Part shown: piece after piece, positions 1-10,130 of the stretch
Position numbering within the stretch: the stretch's first letter is position 1
Layout of the letters: each line of letters starts with the position of its first letter
Assembly: GCA_024803745.1 (NCBI GenBank)
Contig: JANJXV010000152.1
Location: forward strand, 744,001-808,000
DNA: 64,000 nucleotides
Direction of reading: 5' to 3'
DNA from: Megascapheus bottae
Lineage: Eukaryota; Chordata; Mammalia; Rodentia; Geomyidae
Position numbers and translations under genes: made by a program
The notes under the pieces: model-generated
The model's database searches: none
The model's input: only the letters and a program-made list of their open reading frames with translations
What the model was told of the DNA's origin: nothing

Positions 1-569
1 TTACATAGCCATAATAACCCCTAGGAATGGGAAATATCACTATCCAATCATTTTTCTTTTTTCTTTTCTTTTAGTCAGTTCTCAAGCTTGAACACTTCCT
101 CTTGGTTGCTATCCCTGAGCTTCTTTGTTGTCAAGCATAGCATTCTATGACTTAAGCCACAGCTCCCTTGTAACTCATTCTGTGATTAATCAGAGTGAAG
201 AGTTTCAGGAGCTAACTTTGAACCATGATTCTCAGATCTCAGCCTCCTAAGTAGCGAGGATTACAAATGAGAGTCACCAGCACCAGGTGTCTGTTAGGCT
301 CTTATCTGCAGTTAACCACCAAGATAGTTCAAAGTGGAGCTGTGGCACAAGCAGCAGAGCACACCCTTGAGAAAACTCAGGGAAAATGCCAGACCCAGAA
401 TTCAAGTTTCTAGGACTGGCAAAAAAGTTCCTAGGACTGGGTTGAAAGATTTGTCTGGTCAATAGCATTGTGACAGAGCACCCAAAGTTAGCACTAGTGA
501 AGGCAGGGCATAAAGGAGAGTTTTAACATATACTCACCCTTCACCTCCTCCTCCTCCTCCTCTTCTTTG

Positions 570-772
570 CAAGTCCTGGGGTTTGGACTCAGGGCTTAGG
601 TGCTGTTCCTGGGCCTCTTTGTGCTCTACCACCTGAGCCACAGTATCTCTTCTGTGATTTTCTGAGTAGTTTATTGGAGATGAGAATATGGCAGACTTTC
701 CAGCCAGGCTGGAATCAAATCCTGATCCTCAGATCTCAGCCTCCTGAATAGGATTACAGGCATAATCTAGTA
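570..772 (-). repeat. B1-Geo SINE
   Basis: Geo-type half first (gcaagtcctgggg...cacctgagccacag), then the B1-like half ending in cctcagatctcagcctcctga. It directly follows the (CTC)n run at about 541-562, which sits where the SINE 3' tail would be. Confidence 0.8.
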
Positions 773-779
773 CTGTCAG

Positions 780-1769
780 GTTTGATTAACATTTTTTGTG
801 TCATCCCCAAGAATGTGGCCTCCCCTCCACTCTGGTAGGGACAGCAGACATGGCAGAGGGCACTGACTGCACTTCGTTTCACACGTGGGTGTGCACCCAG
901 CCAACATCTGAGATATTTGCCAGAAAAAAACCCAGGGCCCTTGGGTGGAAAAGTGCACAGGGGTCACAGAGTCGACCCCATTTCATGACATAGTACACTG
1001 ATATCCCCAAGGACATAGCAGGTCTTGATGTCCTCAGGGCCCAACCAAGGCAAGTGGGGAGCCTCAGACCCTGGAGGGGTGGGCATGGGTGGTGCCTCAG
1101 CACTATGGGCAAAGCCAGAGAAGCTTGACTCCTCTGCTCCCAGCACTAGAGGAGGCCAGCATCTGATGCTGGCGCATCAAAAGAAGCACCAAGCTCACCC
1201 TAGCCTAGGGAGCACTGGTTGCTACCTAACAACCCAATCTGCTGGGGTCAGCAGGGGTGGAGTGGGATGCACCATCGCCATGCAAGAGGTGGGATAGTTG
1301 GCGTCCCCAAGTCACACCCAGATAGACTGGAACCTTCCACAAGATGGATGAAGTATATCTTAAAAAGTGCAGAAGAAGGAATTCCGAGCTGGGTGGCTCC
1401 ACGGTGCCCAACATCAGCGCTGGAAGCGGTGATTCCACATTCTTCCCCCCACCAGCTGCGAGTTAGTGGTAGCGTCCAATTCCCAGGAAGTGAGCAGCAG
1501 AAGTGCAGAGGAAGTGAAGGAGAACAGGAGCTAGGGTTTGGCTGCTGCTGCTTTTTTCCATGCCCCTTTGACCACATGTGGATCGGCTCCATCCTGCAGC
1601 AAGAAAAGTCAAGGCTGGTGGGCCCTGACGCGGCAGAAGGAGAAGCAACTTCTGCAGGAAGTGGCTCTGGTACCGGTGGCCCTGGTTTTCCTGCCCTATG
1701 TGGGGCTGTAAGCTCTGCACCGCAAGCAACAGCCCAACTGGGGCTGCACTGGTCCCCATGGCCAGACAG
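780..1769 (+). other. GC-richer unassigned stretch ending in a splice donor
   Basis: This stretch has no recognisable SINE or L1 sequence and is visibly richer in G, C and CpG than its surroundings from about 1020 onward. It ends at a consensus donor (gacag|gtgagt, GT at 1770-1771). Reading frames are short; one of 184 codons (1219-1773) has low-complexity Gly/Ser/Ala character and no recognisable domain. It could be a 5' non-coding exon with its promoter, or chance. I do not recognise a gene. Confidence 0.25.
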
Positions 1770-1904
1770 GTGAGTGCGTAGGGGACATGGGGCCTGGGAT
1801 GCTCCATCCTCCTCCCCGGCAATATGTTTATTTCAAATCTGCACCTCTTTCTTCTTCTCCTCACATCTGTGTCCTCAGAGATGGCTCTGGAAGGGTCAGC
1901 GCTT

Positions 1905-1965
1905 CTTCCTATTATTATTATCATTAAAGTGCTTCTTCCTATTATTATTTTTGTTGTTGTTGTTA
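1905..1965. repeat. ATT/GTT triplet-rich low-complexity tract
   Basis: Two short ATT runs separated by a copied motif (gcgcttcttcc and gtgcttcttcc), then a GTT run at about 1949-1963. It is immediately upstream of the MIR. Confidence 0.7.
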
Positions 1966-1972
1966 GTAATGC

Positions 1973-2076
1973 CAGATGGAGGAAATTGAGGCACCTAGGA
2001 CAGAGATTTATCCACTCAATAGAGTTAGAATTAGAACCCAGGTCCCTTGATACCCAATCCAGAACTGTTGCTTCAA
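1973..2076 (-). repeat. MIR SINE fragment
   Basis: The plus-strand reading ggaggaaattgaggcacc, followed by gaacccaggtcccttgatac and a decayed tail, matches the reverse complement of the conserved MIR core. This is an old mammal-wide tRNA-derived SINE, clearly more decayed than the lineage-specific SINEs around it. Confidence 0.7.
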
Positions 2077-2565
2077 ATTTCCAGACTGTACATTCTTTTT
2101 ATGTTGCCCACTCCTGTCCCCTGTCCTGGTCAAGCATTCTTATTCTGGGAAGCACCCTGTCTTCATGTCTTTATCCAGGGTGTGATGCCTTGGGTAAGAC
2201 TGGTTCCCTCTTCATCTCTGCTCCCCATCATCACCCCCAACTACTGATCCCGTATTTCTTCTCAGGCAGTCTGTTTTGCAATTTACCTGCTCCCCTCACA
2301 CTCTGAAGCTTTCCCCTTATTAGTTTTTTGTCAAGCCCTGTGGATTCCTTGGGGAGTGCGTGTGATGATCTTCTGGGAGTTTCAGGTCCCTTGGATGGAG
2401 TGAAAGATGAATTTCTGGTTCTTGAGGAACTTGTCATTTTTTACTCTCCAGGAGTGCAGAGGTGTCCCAGTGGAGGGATCCCCCAAAACGTTCCAGAGTT
2501 TCAGTTCCCTGAGGGTAGAATGCCACATGCCTTCCTTCCCTCCACCGAACTGATGGGACATGGTT
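2077..2565. other. Unassigned intergenic sequence
   Basis: Nothing recognised. The open frames are short and without domain character. Confidence 0.5.
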
Positions 2566-2760
2566 GGTTTTGTTTTGTTGCCCCTTCTGGGCCTTGAACT
2601 GAGGGCCTGAACACTGTCCATGGACTTTCTCAAGGCTAGAGCTCTACCACTTGAGCCACAGCACCACTGCCAGCTTTTTTCTATGTATGTGGAAATGAGG
2701 AATTGAACCCGGGTCTTTGTGCATGCTAGGCAAGCACTCTCCCAAAGTCCTGGTCCCACT
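2566..2760 (-). repeat. IDL-Geo SINE
   Basis: Geo half (gggccttgaactgagggcc ... cttgagccacagcacca), then the ID half with the antisense B box (gaattgaacccgggtc) and tgctaggcaagcactct. Essentially full length. Confidence 0.9.
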
Positions 2761-2939
2761 ACATGGTATTTTTTTGTACTACAAACTGATCATGATCACA
2801 TGATCAAGGTCAGAATTGCTTTTGCCTCTTTGAAACTCACTCATGGACTTGCACATATGTGCATGCATTTGTACTAAATTATCATTTTCTTCCTTCCTGT
2901 GTGTATGAGTATTCAGATCCTGGTTCTTGAGCTCAAGAC

Positions 2940-3108
2940 CTGTGTGCTGCCCTTTAGAAATTTTCACTCATGGCTGGCACCCAACTTCTGGCTTTTTGGT
3001 GATTCATTGGAGATAAAAGTCTTACAGCATTAACTGCCTGGGCAGGCTTAGAACCAGGATTCTCAGATCTCAGTCCCTTGTGTGAACCACTGGCACCTGG
3101 CTTGGACT
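2940..3108 (-). repeat. B1-Geo SINE, degraded
   Basis: Only the inner Geo edge (ttctggctttttggtgattcattgg) and a decayed B1-like half (tctcagatctcagtccc) remain. Confidence 0.6.
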
Positions 3109-3424
3109 AGCATTTTCCTGCTCCATCACATCACTCCAAATCTCTCATCTTCTGGCAAGTATATGACATGCTTGAATTGCTTTGTATAGTGGGATATTTC
3201 AGATTTGTTTATGGGGTTGTGTATCAGGGTCAGACTTGGCTGAGTATTGGCTGTCCTGAAGGGAATAGGCTGACTTTGAGGTTGATGGTTTTCTTTTCTC
3301 CTCGGTATCAGGCTGTTATCTGTTTGGTATATTGAGCGCAGAGGGTTCTTTGTCACAGAGCTAATCAGTAGGGGAGTAGCAATTCTACTCAGTTGTTGCA
3401 AACTGACAAGAGTAGTCAGCTTGA

Positions 3425-3712
3425 TCTTTATATATGTATATTTTTGTGAGACATGGGGCTGGAGCTCTGGGATGGGCGCTGTCCCTGAGCTCAAGATTAC
3501 CACCCTACCCCTGAGCCTGGGGTTGTCCCCTAGCTCTTCTACTCAAGGTTCCCACTTTACCCCTGGAGCCACAGTCCCACTTCCTGTTTTCTTGTGCTTA
3601 ATTAGAGATAAGAGTGTCACAGTCTGTCCCCCAGGCTGGCTTTGAACCTGATCCTCAGATCTCCACCTCCTGAGTATCTAGGATGACAGAAGTGAGCCCC
3701 CACATCTAGGAT
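3425..3712 (-). repeat. B1-Geo SINE with internal duplication
   Basis: The tract ccctgagc...caagattaccaccctacccctgagcc is followed by a second related tract (3528-3570) before the B1-like half, so part of the Geo half seems to be present twice. The far end reads ctcagatctccacctcctgag. Confidence 0.75.
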
Positions 3713-3984
3713 TATGGTAATTATTTACTGTTCAGAAACTGAAGAATATTAGAATACTTCTTCCCTAAACCCAGGCTCCAATCCTGATAGCCAGCATAAC
3801 CTTTCTCCCCTCTATATCTTGTATGTGTGTTTCTTTCTTGAAAGGGGTCTGGATGCCAGTACTGTATCCTCAGCACTGCTGTTGATTTGCTGCATGTGTT
3901 CATCATCAACCATCTGTCTCTGGACCTTAATTTCTCTTTCTGTAGACTATGAATAATGAAGAGAAGAGCCATTAGTGCCCAGCC

Positions 3985-4062
3985 TTGCTTTGAACCTTGA
4001 TCCTCAGATCTCAGCCTCCATAGTAGCAAGGATTAAATATGTGAGCCACTTCAACCAGCTAT
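3985..4062 (-). repeat. B1-Geo SINE, B1 end only
   Basis: A fragment reading ctttgaaccttgatcctcag through a degraded gtgagccactt; the Geo half is absent. Confidence 0.7.
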
Positions 4063-4065
4063 TAT

Positions 4066-4292
4066 TTTTTTTTTTTGGTCATGGGGCTTGAACTGGCCTG
4101 GGCGCGGTCCCTGACCTCTTCAGCTCAAGACTACCATCCTACCCTTGCGCCAAGCCCAACTTCCCATTTTCTAGAAGTTAATTGGAGATAAGAGTCTCAA
4201 GTCCTCTGCCCTGGCTGGCTTTGAACCTAGATCCTCAGATCTCAGTCTACTGTGTAGCTTGGATTACAAATATGAGCCTCCCCACCGGCTCT
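4066..4292 (-). repeat. B1-Geo SINE
   Basis: A T tail at 4066-4077 is followed by ggtcatggggcttgaactgg and the complete B1-like half. Confidence 0.85.
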
Positions 4293-4293
4293 T

Positions 4294-4556
4294 TCCTTTC
4301 TTTTTTCTTTCTTTTTTTCAATGCCAGTGCTGGGGCTTCAACTAGGACCTGGGCACTAAACCTGAATATGTTCTCCCCCCCCCTCAAGTTTTCCTCCTGA
4401 GCCATAGTACCATTTCTGGCCTTTTCTGAGTAATTTATTTGAGGTAATAGTCTCATGGAGTTTTCTGCACATGGTGGCTTCGAGCTGCAGTCCTCAGTTG
4501 TCAACCTCCTAAGTAGCAAGGATTATGGGTGCAAGTGTTCTTTCCCAACACCAGTT
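4294..4556 (-). repeat. B1-Geo SINE
   Basis: A CT/T-rich tail (4290-4318), then a Geo variant with a C8 run at 4376-4383, then a diverged B1-like half. It abuts the preceding copy of the same family and orientation. Confidence 0.7.
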
Positions 4557-4563
4557 CATAGTT

Positions 4564-4775
4564 TGTTTTTTTTTTTGCCAGTCCTGGGCCTTGAAGTTAA
4601 TGCCTGAGCACTGTCCTTGGACTTTCTCAATGGCTAGAGCTCTATCACTTGAGCCTCAGCACCATTTCCACTTTTTTTCTATGTATGTGGTACTGAGGAA
4701 TTGAACCTAGGTCTTTGTGCATGCTAGGCAAGCACTCTACCACTAGGCCAGATTCCTGGACCCCTAGTTCATATT
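4564..4775 (-). repeat. IDL-Geo SINE
   Basis: A T10 tail, gccagtcctgggccttgaag, the Geo half, then the ID half with gaattgaacctaggtc and accactaggcc. Near full length. Confidence 0.9.
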
Positions 4776-4881
4776 TTTGATTCGCTTTTTTGGCTTACAA
4801 TTGGAACCATGTGAACCACATCTTCTGTTTTTGTTCTCTGTAGTTTTATTTTTCCTGTTAAGTAGAGATAAGTCATAGACT

Positions 4882-4995
4882 GGGCTGGGAAGGTGATTTA
4901 ATGATAGAGTGCTTGCCTAGCATACATGAAGCCCTGGGTTCAGTTTCCCAGTATCACATAAACAGAAAAAGCTGGAAGTGACATTGTGACCAACG
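4882..4995 (+). repeat. IDL (ID-like) SINE half
   Basis: A plus-strand ID half (tagagtgcttgcctagcat, B-box region gggttcagtttcc) with only the first bases of Geo (ctggaagtgacattgtgac). A B1-Geo element follows within about 30 bp. Confidence 0.8.
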
Positions 4996-5011
4996 AGGCC
5001 AGGCTCCGATT

Positions 5012-5280
5012 TCAAGACCCAGGAATGGCTCATGTCTGTAATCCAAACTACCCAGGAGGCTAAGAACTAAGGATCACTGTTCACAGCCAGCCTGGGCAGG
5101 AAAGTCTATGTGACTGTTGTGTCTAATTAGCCACCAAAAATCCAGAAGTGGATCTGTGGATCAGGTGGTAAAGCACTAGCCTTGAGAAAAATACCTAGGT
5201 TCAAGTCACTGTGTCAGCAGCCATGAGTTTAAGTTCAATTGTCCACACCAGCACAAAAATTTTATTATAAAAAAAGAAAA
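5012..5280 (+). repeat. B1-Geo SINE
   Basis: It starts at tggctcatgtctgtaatcc, passes through ccaggaggctaagaa and the Geo-like half, and ends in an A-rich tail (5267-5281). Confidence 0.8.
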
Positions 5281-5289
5281 ATGGACCAA

Positions 5290-5764
5290 ATGACTTCTTA
5301 TCAATGGTCCTACAACACTTGTGAGTATATTAACACTTCTGTGTATGTTTATGTACATGCCTGCCTTATTTTTCAAAACATGCTACACTTAGGCTTTTCA
5401 GTTCTCTCCCAGGTTCGGCACAGTAATGTGATTACAACACCATAGATGAAGATCCTGTGGGTCAATGTGAAAGTCACTGTGTTCCTTTCCCTTTGCTACA
5501 GTGATATTGGAAGAGTTTCAGAGTGGAGACTTCACCTGGTGGCCTCTGTTCCTCACAGGAAGAACAGAATTGCCTGCTAAGTCACATTGAACACATGTTG
5601 TGAGTAGAAATAAGGTGGGGCTGTTTGTCGTTGTAGTGTCACTTGTCTGATACTGACTCATCCTGGCAGAACGCTTCTGGCACTTTAGGGGTCTCAGAGT
5701 CCGTCAGCACAGAATAGGTACCGAAAATCTCACCAGCTGTCCTTCACTAAAACCTTACTACAAG
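5290..5764. other. Unassigned sequence
   Basis: No repeat or coding domain recognised. Confidence 0.5.
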
Positions 5765-6175
5765 GAGCCAGTGGGTCACACCTGTGACCCAATGTACTTG
5801 GTAAGTTAGCAGTTTGAGGATTATGGGTCAATGCCATTCCAAGGTAGGAAAGTCCTTGAAACTCTTATCTCCTAAAAAAGCTAGATGCTAGCCATACCTG
5901 TGACTCATGCCTGTAATCCTAGCTATTCAGGAGGCTGAGATCTGAGCATTCAAGTTCAATGTAATCTCGGGCATAAAAGCCCTTAATACTCTTATCTCCA
6001 ATTAACCTCCAGAAAAGAGAAGCAGGCTTGGCTCAAGGGTAGGGCAGTAGCCTGGAGCTGATTCCAGCTCCAGGGGCAAATTCCAGGCCCAGGAATAGGG
6101 CGGTAGCCTTGGGCTGAAGAGCCTAGTCACAGCACCGTGGATGTTCAAGCTCCATGACCCACAAAAAAAAAAAAA
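5765..6175 (+). repeat. Two B1-Geo SINEs in tandem
   Basis: A truncated B1-like half (5765-5880) is followed at about 5884 by a complete B1-Geo (catgcctgtaatcctagct...) ending in an A14 tail at 6161-6174. The Geo half contains a repeated caggcccaggaatagggcggtag segment, so it is internally duplicated. Confidence 0.8.
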
Positions 6176-6300
6176 AGATGTGGATCTGATCTGTTGCTCA
6201 TGTGGTAGACTGCCAGCCTTGAACAAAAAAGCTCAGCGACAGTACCCAGGCTCTAAGTTAAAGTTCTAGCACTGGTGCACACACATACTAGTGTCCTAGT
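6176..6300 (+). repeat. Geo SINE half
   Basis: A diverged Geo fragment (atctgttgctcatgtggtag ... ctagcactggtgc) after the poly-A of the upstream SINE. Confidence 0.6.
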
Positions 6301-6384
6301 GGCCTAGAAATCCTTTCCTCTCTCCATGTAACGTGAAACACATGAGACAAACAGGCTAGAGGGATTCTGGGTGTGTGTCTTTGT

Positions 6385-6605
6385 GTCTGTGTCTGTCTTA
6401 TGTGTTGTTGATATAGTAGGGCTTGAACTCATAGTCTGGGTGCTGGCCTTAAGCTTTCATTCTCAAGGTTGGTACACTCTACCATTTCTGGCTCCTTAGT
6501 GGCTTACTGGAGTCTCACTGATCTTTCTCTCCACGCTGGCTTTGAACTCCAGTCCTTAAATCTCAGATTTTTCTGTAGCTACGATTATAGTCATTGGCAC
6601 TAAGG
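6385..6605 (-). repeat. B1-Geo SINE, diverged
   Basis: gttgttgatatagtagggcttgaactca opens a strongly diverged element; tggctttgaactccagtcc marks the B1-like half. It follows a GT-rich tract at 6371-6404. Confidence 0.6.
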
Positions 6606-6767
6606 CATAGATTCTCAACCCTTCTAGGTAAATTTATGAGAAATTTAGTTTACTTAGTGTGAACTGGTTTTAATAACGCTAGGCCAGTTGAGGCATGTAT
6701 TCCCTGTTCACAGTGCCTGGTTTGTGCTTCAGTACTGCACTAGCTACCCCTGCCTGTGATGGAAGTT

Positions 6768-6975
6768 TTTTTGGGTTTTGTGTTTTTGGCCAGTCCTGTG
6801 GCTTGAACTCAGGGCCTGACCACTGTCCTTGGGCTTTCTCAAATCTAGAGCTCTACCAGTTGAGTCACCGAACCACTTCTGGATTTTTCTATGTATGTGG
6901 TACTGAGGAACTGAACCCGGGTCTTCTTCATCCTAGGCAAGCACTCTATCACTAGGCCAAACTCCCAGCCTGATT
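6768..6975 (-). repeat. IDL-Geo SINE
   Basis: Near full length, from gccagtcctgtggcttgaac to actaggccaaactcccagcc. Confidence 0.9.
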
Positions 6976-6997
6976 AAAGTTTTTGAAAAGAAACTAG

Positions 6998-7198
6998 TCC
7001 AGGACTAGTGGTTTGGCCTAGTGGTAGAGTGCTTGCTTAATATTCAGTAAGCCCTGGATTTGATTCTTTGCTACCACATACATAGAAAAAAGTTGGAAGT
7101 GGTGCTGAGGTTCAAGTGGTAGAGCTTTACTCTTGAGAAAACCCAGGGACAGTGCTCAGTCCCTGAGCTTGAGCCCAGGAGTAGCAAAAAAAAAGAAA
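6998..7198 (+). repeat. IDL-Geo SINE
   Basis: Full length on the plus strand: tttggcctagtggtagag (A box), tttgattctttgctacc (degraded B box), Geo half, and an A/GAAA tail at 7184-7215. Confidence 0.9.
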
Positions 7199-7217
7199 GA
7201 AAAGAAGGAAAGAATCT

Positions 7218-7465
7218 AGGCCAGATGTTGGTGGCTCACATCTCTCATCCTGGCTACTCAAGAGGCTGACATCTGAGGATTGTGGTTTAAAGCCAGCCTG
7301 GGCAGGAAGACTATCAGATTTTCTATCTCTGATTAACTTCAAAAACATTGGAAGTGAAGCTGTGACTCAAGTGATAGAATTCCAGGTTCCAGTCTTGAAC
7401 AAAGTAGATCAGGAATAGCATCCAGGCCCTGATTTCATACCGTAGTGCTAGCACAAAATGAAAGA
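7218..7465 (+). repeat. B1-Geo SINE
   Basis: Runs from gccagatgttggtggctcac to a decayed Geo end (ctagcacaaaatgaaag). Confidence 0.8.
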
Positions 7466-7546
7466 AAGAATCACGCTTTTTAATAAAATGTGTTGCACTA
7501 AGTAGAAATATTTATGGAAATAAAAAATTTAATAATATTAATGTCA

Positions 7547-7800
7547 GCTGGGTGCCATGGCTCACACCTGTAATCCTAGCTCCTGAGGAGGCTGAGATCT
7601 AAGCATCAGGGTTCAAAGGCAGCCTAGGCACCAAAGGATGTGAGGTTTTTTATCTCCACTTAACCTCTAGAAAATGGGAAGTGGGGCTTGGCACAAGGGT
7701 AGACCAGTAGCCTTGACCTGCAGAGCTCAGTGACAGTGCCCAGGCCGAGTTCAAGGCACAAGACCCACAAAAAAAAAGACAAAGAAAGAAAAGGGGGAGC
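7547..7800 (+). repeat. B1-Geo SINE
   Basis: Complete: cagctgggtgccatggctca through gacccacaaaaaaaaag. The A-rich tail grades into a GA-rich tract to about 7880. Confidence 0.85.
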
Positions 7801-7877
7801 CAGTGAGGTTGAGAGGGAATGATGGAGGAAGGAAGGAAAAACAGAGAAAGTATGGAAAGGAAGGAAGTGGGGTGGAA

Positions 7878-8045
7878 GAAAGATCTGGACTTCTGTGGCT
7901 CACACCTGTAATTCTATTCAGAAATCCAGAGGTAAAGCTGTTCAGCTCAAAGTGGTAGAGGGCTAGCCTTGATCAAATAAGCTCATGGACATGGCCTAGA
8001 CCCTGGGTTCAAACCCATGACTGACATGAAGAGAGGGAGGAGTAG
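7878..8045 (+). repeat. B1-Geo SINE, internally deleted
   Basis: The B1 start (tgtggctcacacctgtaatt) is joined early to a Geo end; the middle of the element is missing. Confidence 0.7.
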
Positions 8046-8485
8046 GAAAGAAAGAACTGGTTCTTTCTAAGAGTTGAGTAAAGTGGAAGTTGCTAGAAAT
8101 ATGGGAACCTGATAAGAGCAAGGAGGTGAAACAGTTTTTTTAGCTCAGTCCTTGGCTGGTGCTGAAGGTGAGATTCCACCTACAGAGCCCTTACTCTGCC
8201 TTAGTTCCCATCTACTTAATTCTCCATAGGCCCAGGGAAGGAGGTGCAGGCCTCTCCTTCATTTGTGAAGACTAGGAAACTGAGGCCATCAAGGACCTCT
8301 CCTGGCCAGAAGAGGCAGAGATGGGGATGTCTACTGCCTGGAATTGGAGCCTTTCCATGTCCTTCCTAAAACCTTCCAGTCTGATCTTACTCCCATGCCA
8401 TCTTCTGGTGGTCTTCCTTACAACATTATTATAATCAGTAAGTTCAGTGAAGTTACAGGATATAATATTTATATAAAAAGTAATT
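8046..8485. other. Unassigned, possible MIR trace
   Basis: A short match to the MIR core (taggaaactgaggccatc at about 8272-8289) is too short to call. Nothing else recognised. Confidence 0.3.
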
Positions 8486-8542
8486 GGAGCTGGGGTTTTG
8501 CCTAGTGGTAGAGTGCTTGCTAGCATGCATGAAGACCCAGAA
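8486..8542 (+). repeat. IDL SINE, truncated
   Basis: tttgcctagtggtagagtg through catgaagacccag; it ends near the B box. Confidence 0.75.
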
Positions 8543-9094
8543 TCACAATAAATCACAATAAACCTTTAAGAGCAAAGCATGGGATCTCACGTATAATGGA
8601 GGAAGACACAGGCTAATGGATAAGGTTTGGGAAGACAAGTGTGAGGTCCCTGAGAAGAGCAATGGAGTTGATGGCGGTGATGAACCATGCTCTAAGAAAC
8701 CCCTGGAAGGATACTTTTCACTACTTAGCTGGAGAAATTTTAATGGTCTATGAACTATGCTCACAGTCAGTGTCCAAGCTCTGAGTTCAAGCCACAGACC
8801 AACAGCATAAAACAATGCAACAAGAAAACTCAACACAAAACAACAACCCAAAACCCTTAAAGGAAAGGCAGAATTCAAAAACTAGTAACCAAAAACTCCT
8901 TAATATTTATATATGGATTTTGGGAGTGTCTAAGAAATTCATTGTTAGATTTTGAGAAATCTAAATTGACACAAGGATTGTGCCTTATGTTACTTAACAA
9001 TACTGTGGTTTTATTTCAGTGTATACATTAAATGTACATGAGAGCAGTGGAAAAAAGACCAGGAATTTAGTTTAGTTGCTGCAAACACTTATTT

Positions 9095-9340
9095 TTCTTC
9101 CTTTGGTCATGGGGCTTGAACTGTGGGCCTGGATGCTGTCTGTCCCTGAGCTTTACATCTCCAGGCTTGTGCTCCACCACTTTGAGCCACAGTGCCACTT
9201 CTGGTTTTTTAGTGGTTAAAAAAAGATAAGAGTCTCAAGGATTTCCATGCCTAGGCTGGCATTGAACCGTGATCCCCTTATCTTAGTTTCCTTCATGAGT
9301 AAGCTAGAATTATAGATGTCATTCACCCCACCTGGCATGC
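9095..9340 (-). repeat. B1-Geo SINE
   Basis: ggtcatggggcttgaactgt through ttcccttcatgagtaagct; the internal A run at 9219-9224 replaces part of the junction between halves. Confidence 0.8.
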
Positions 9341-9351
9341 AAAATGCTTCG

Positions 9352-9560
9352 GGGTGGGAAGGGAGGGTCCTGGGGTTAAAATCAGGCTGGACATGGTCCC
9401 TGAGCTCTTCAGCTCAAGGCTACTGTCATACCTTTGAGTCAAGCCCCATTTCCTGCTTTCTAGAGATTAATTGGAGATAAGGTCTCAGTTCCTTTTGTGC
9501 CCAGGCTGGCTTTGAAACTTGATCCTCAGATCTCAGCCTTCTAAGTAATTAGGATTTAAA
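9352..9560 (-). repeat. B1-Geo SINE
   Basis: gggtcctggggttaaaatca through ctcagcctictaag-type end near 9547, immediately after the previous copy. Confidence 0.75.
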
Positions 9561-9853
9561 ATATCTAAAGTGAGAGGGTGGAGAAGTTCAAAAATAAATA
9601 AAAACAACACAAACTTATAACCTCAATTACATTATTAGAACTAAGAATTAAAGAGTCAACTCATCTAATGCTCCCCAAACATTTCCATTTTCTAGTTGGT
9701 CTCACAGTTTTTCAGGAGGCAAACCATGATTTTTTAAGAAGAAACTCAACTTAGCTCCCGCAGCTAGGAGAGAAAAGTCCCCTGGCATCCACACACTCCT
9801 GGACCTAGGGTATGGCACCGGTTGAACCTCTCTAACAAGCCTATGTCACAGCA

Positions 9854-9871
9854 CATTGTGGGAATTGTAGT
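9854..9871 (-). promoter_or_regulatory. ZNF143/THAP11-type promoter element
   Basis: The minus strand reads ACTACAATTCCCACAATG, a close match to the well-known ACTACAATTCCCAGNATGC promoter motif. It lies 20 bp upstream of a TATA box, and about 3 kb upstream of the start exon of the KRAB zinc-finger gene on the same strand as the TATA box. Confidence 0.7.
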
Positions 9872-9891
9872 CTCCTTTAGAGTGCAAATCC

Positions 9892-9898
9892 TATAAAA
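9892..9898 (+). promoter_or_regulatory. TATA box
   Basis: TATAAAA inside ctataaaagt. A start site about 25-35 bases downstream would fall near 9920-9930, just before the G-rich tract at 9911-9935. Its job is inferred from position only. Confidence 0.55.
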
Positions 9899-9924
9899 GT
9901 GTTGGTTTTTTTTGGGGGGTAGGT

Positions 9925-10128
9925 GGTGGGTAGGGGGATCCATCTCCATTGTTGGTTTTCTCTGTTTGCAAGACCTGGTTTCTCTCCCTTTGCCTTGCTG
10001 CTGGAAGTACTCTGAAGTACAATTTTGCCTTCTGTAGGGCACAGTCCCAAGCCAAGTGCCCAGGATGTCTTCAGTGGACCTTGGGAGCTGTGACTTGAAG
10101 GGATCTCAAGCTGCAGAACCAATGTCAG
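9925..10128 (+). other. Candidate 5' non-coding exon of the KRAB zinc-finger gene
   Basis: The segment lies between the inferred TATA start site and a good splice donor (gtcag|gtatga, GT at 10129-10130). It contains an ATG with a short frame at 10056, but no ATG in this exon is needed for the zinc-finger frame, which starts in the next exon. The start is approximate; a transcript read would settle it. Confidence 0.45.
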
Positions 10129-10130
10129 GT

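Noticed and set aside
1463..1924. 153-codon minus-strand frame at the left GC-rich patch
   Set aside because: It ends in translated ATT/GTT repeats, has low-complexity composition and overlaps an equally plausible plus-strand frame; no family match.
6695..6955. Recurring Trp/Cys/Leu-rich ORFs found at many places on both strands
   Set aside because: They are translations of IDL-Geo and B1-Geo SINEs.
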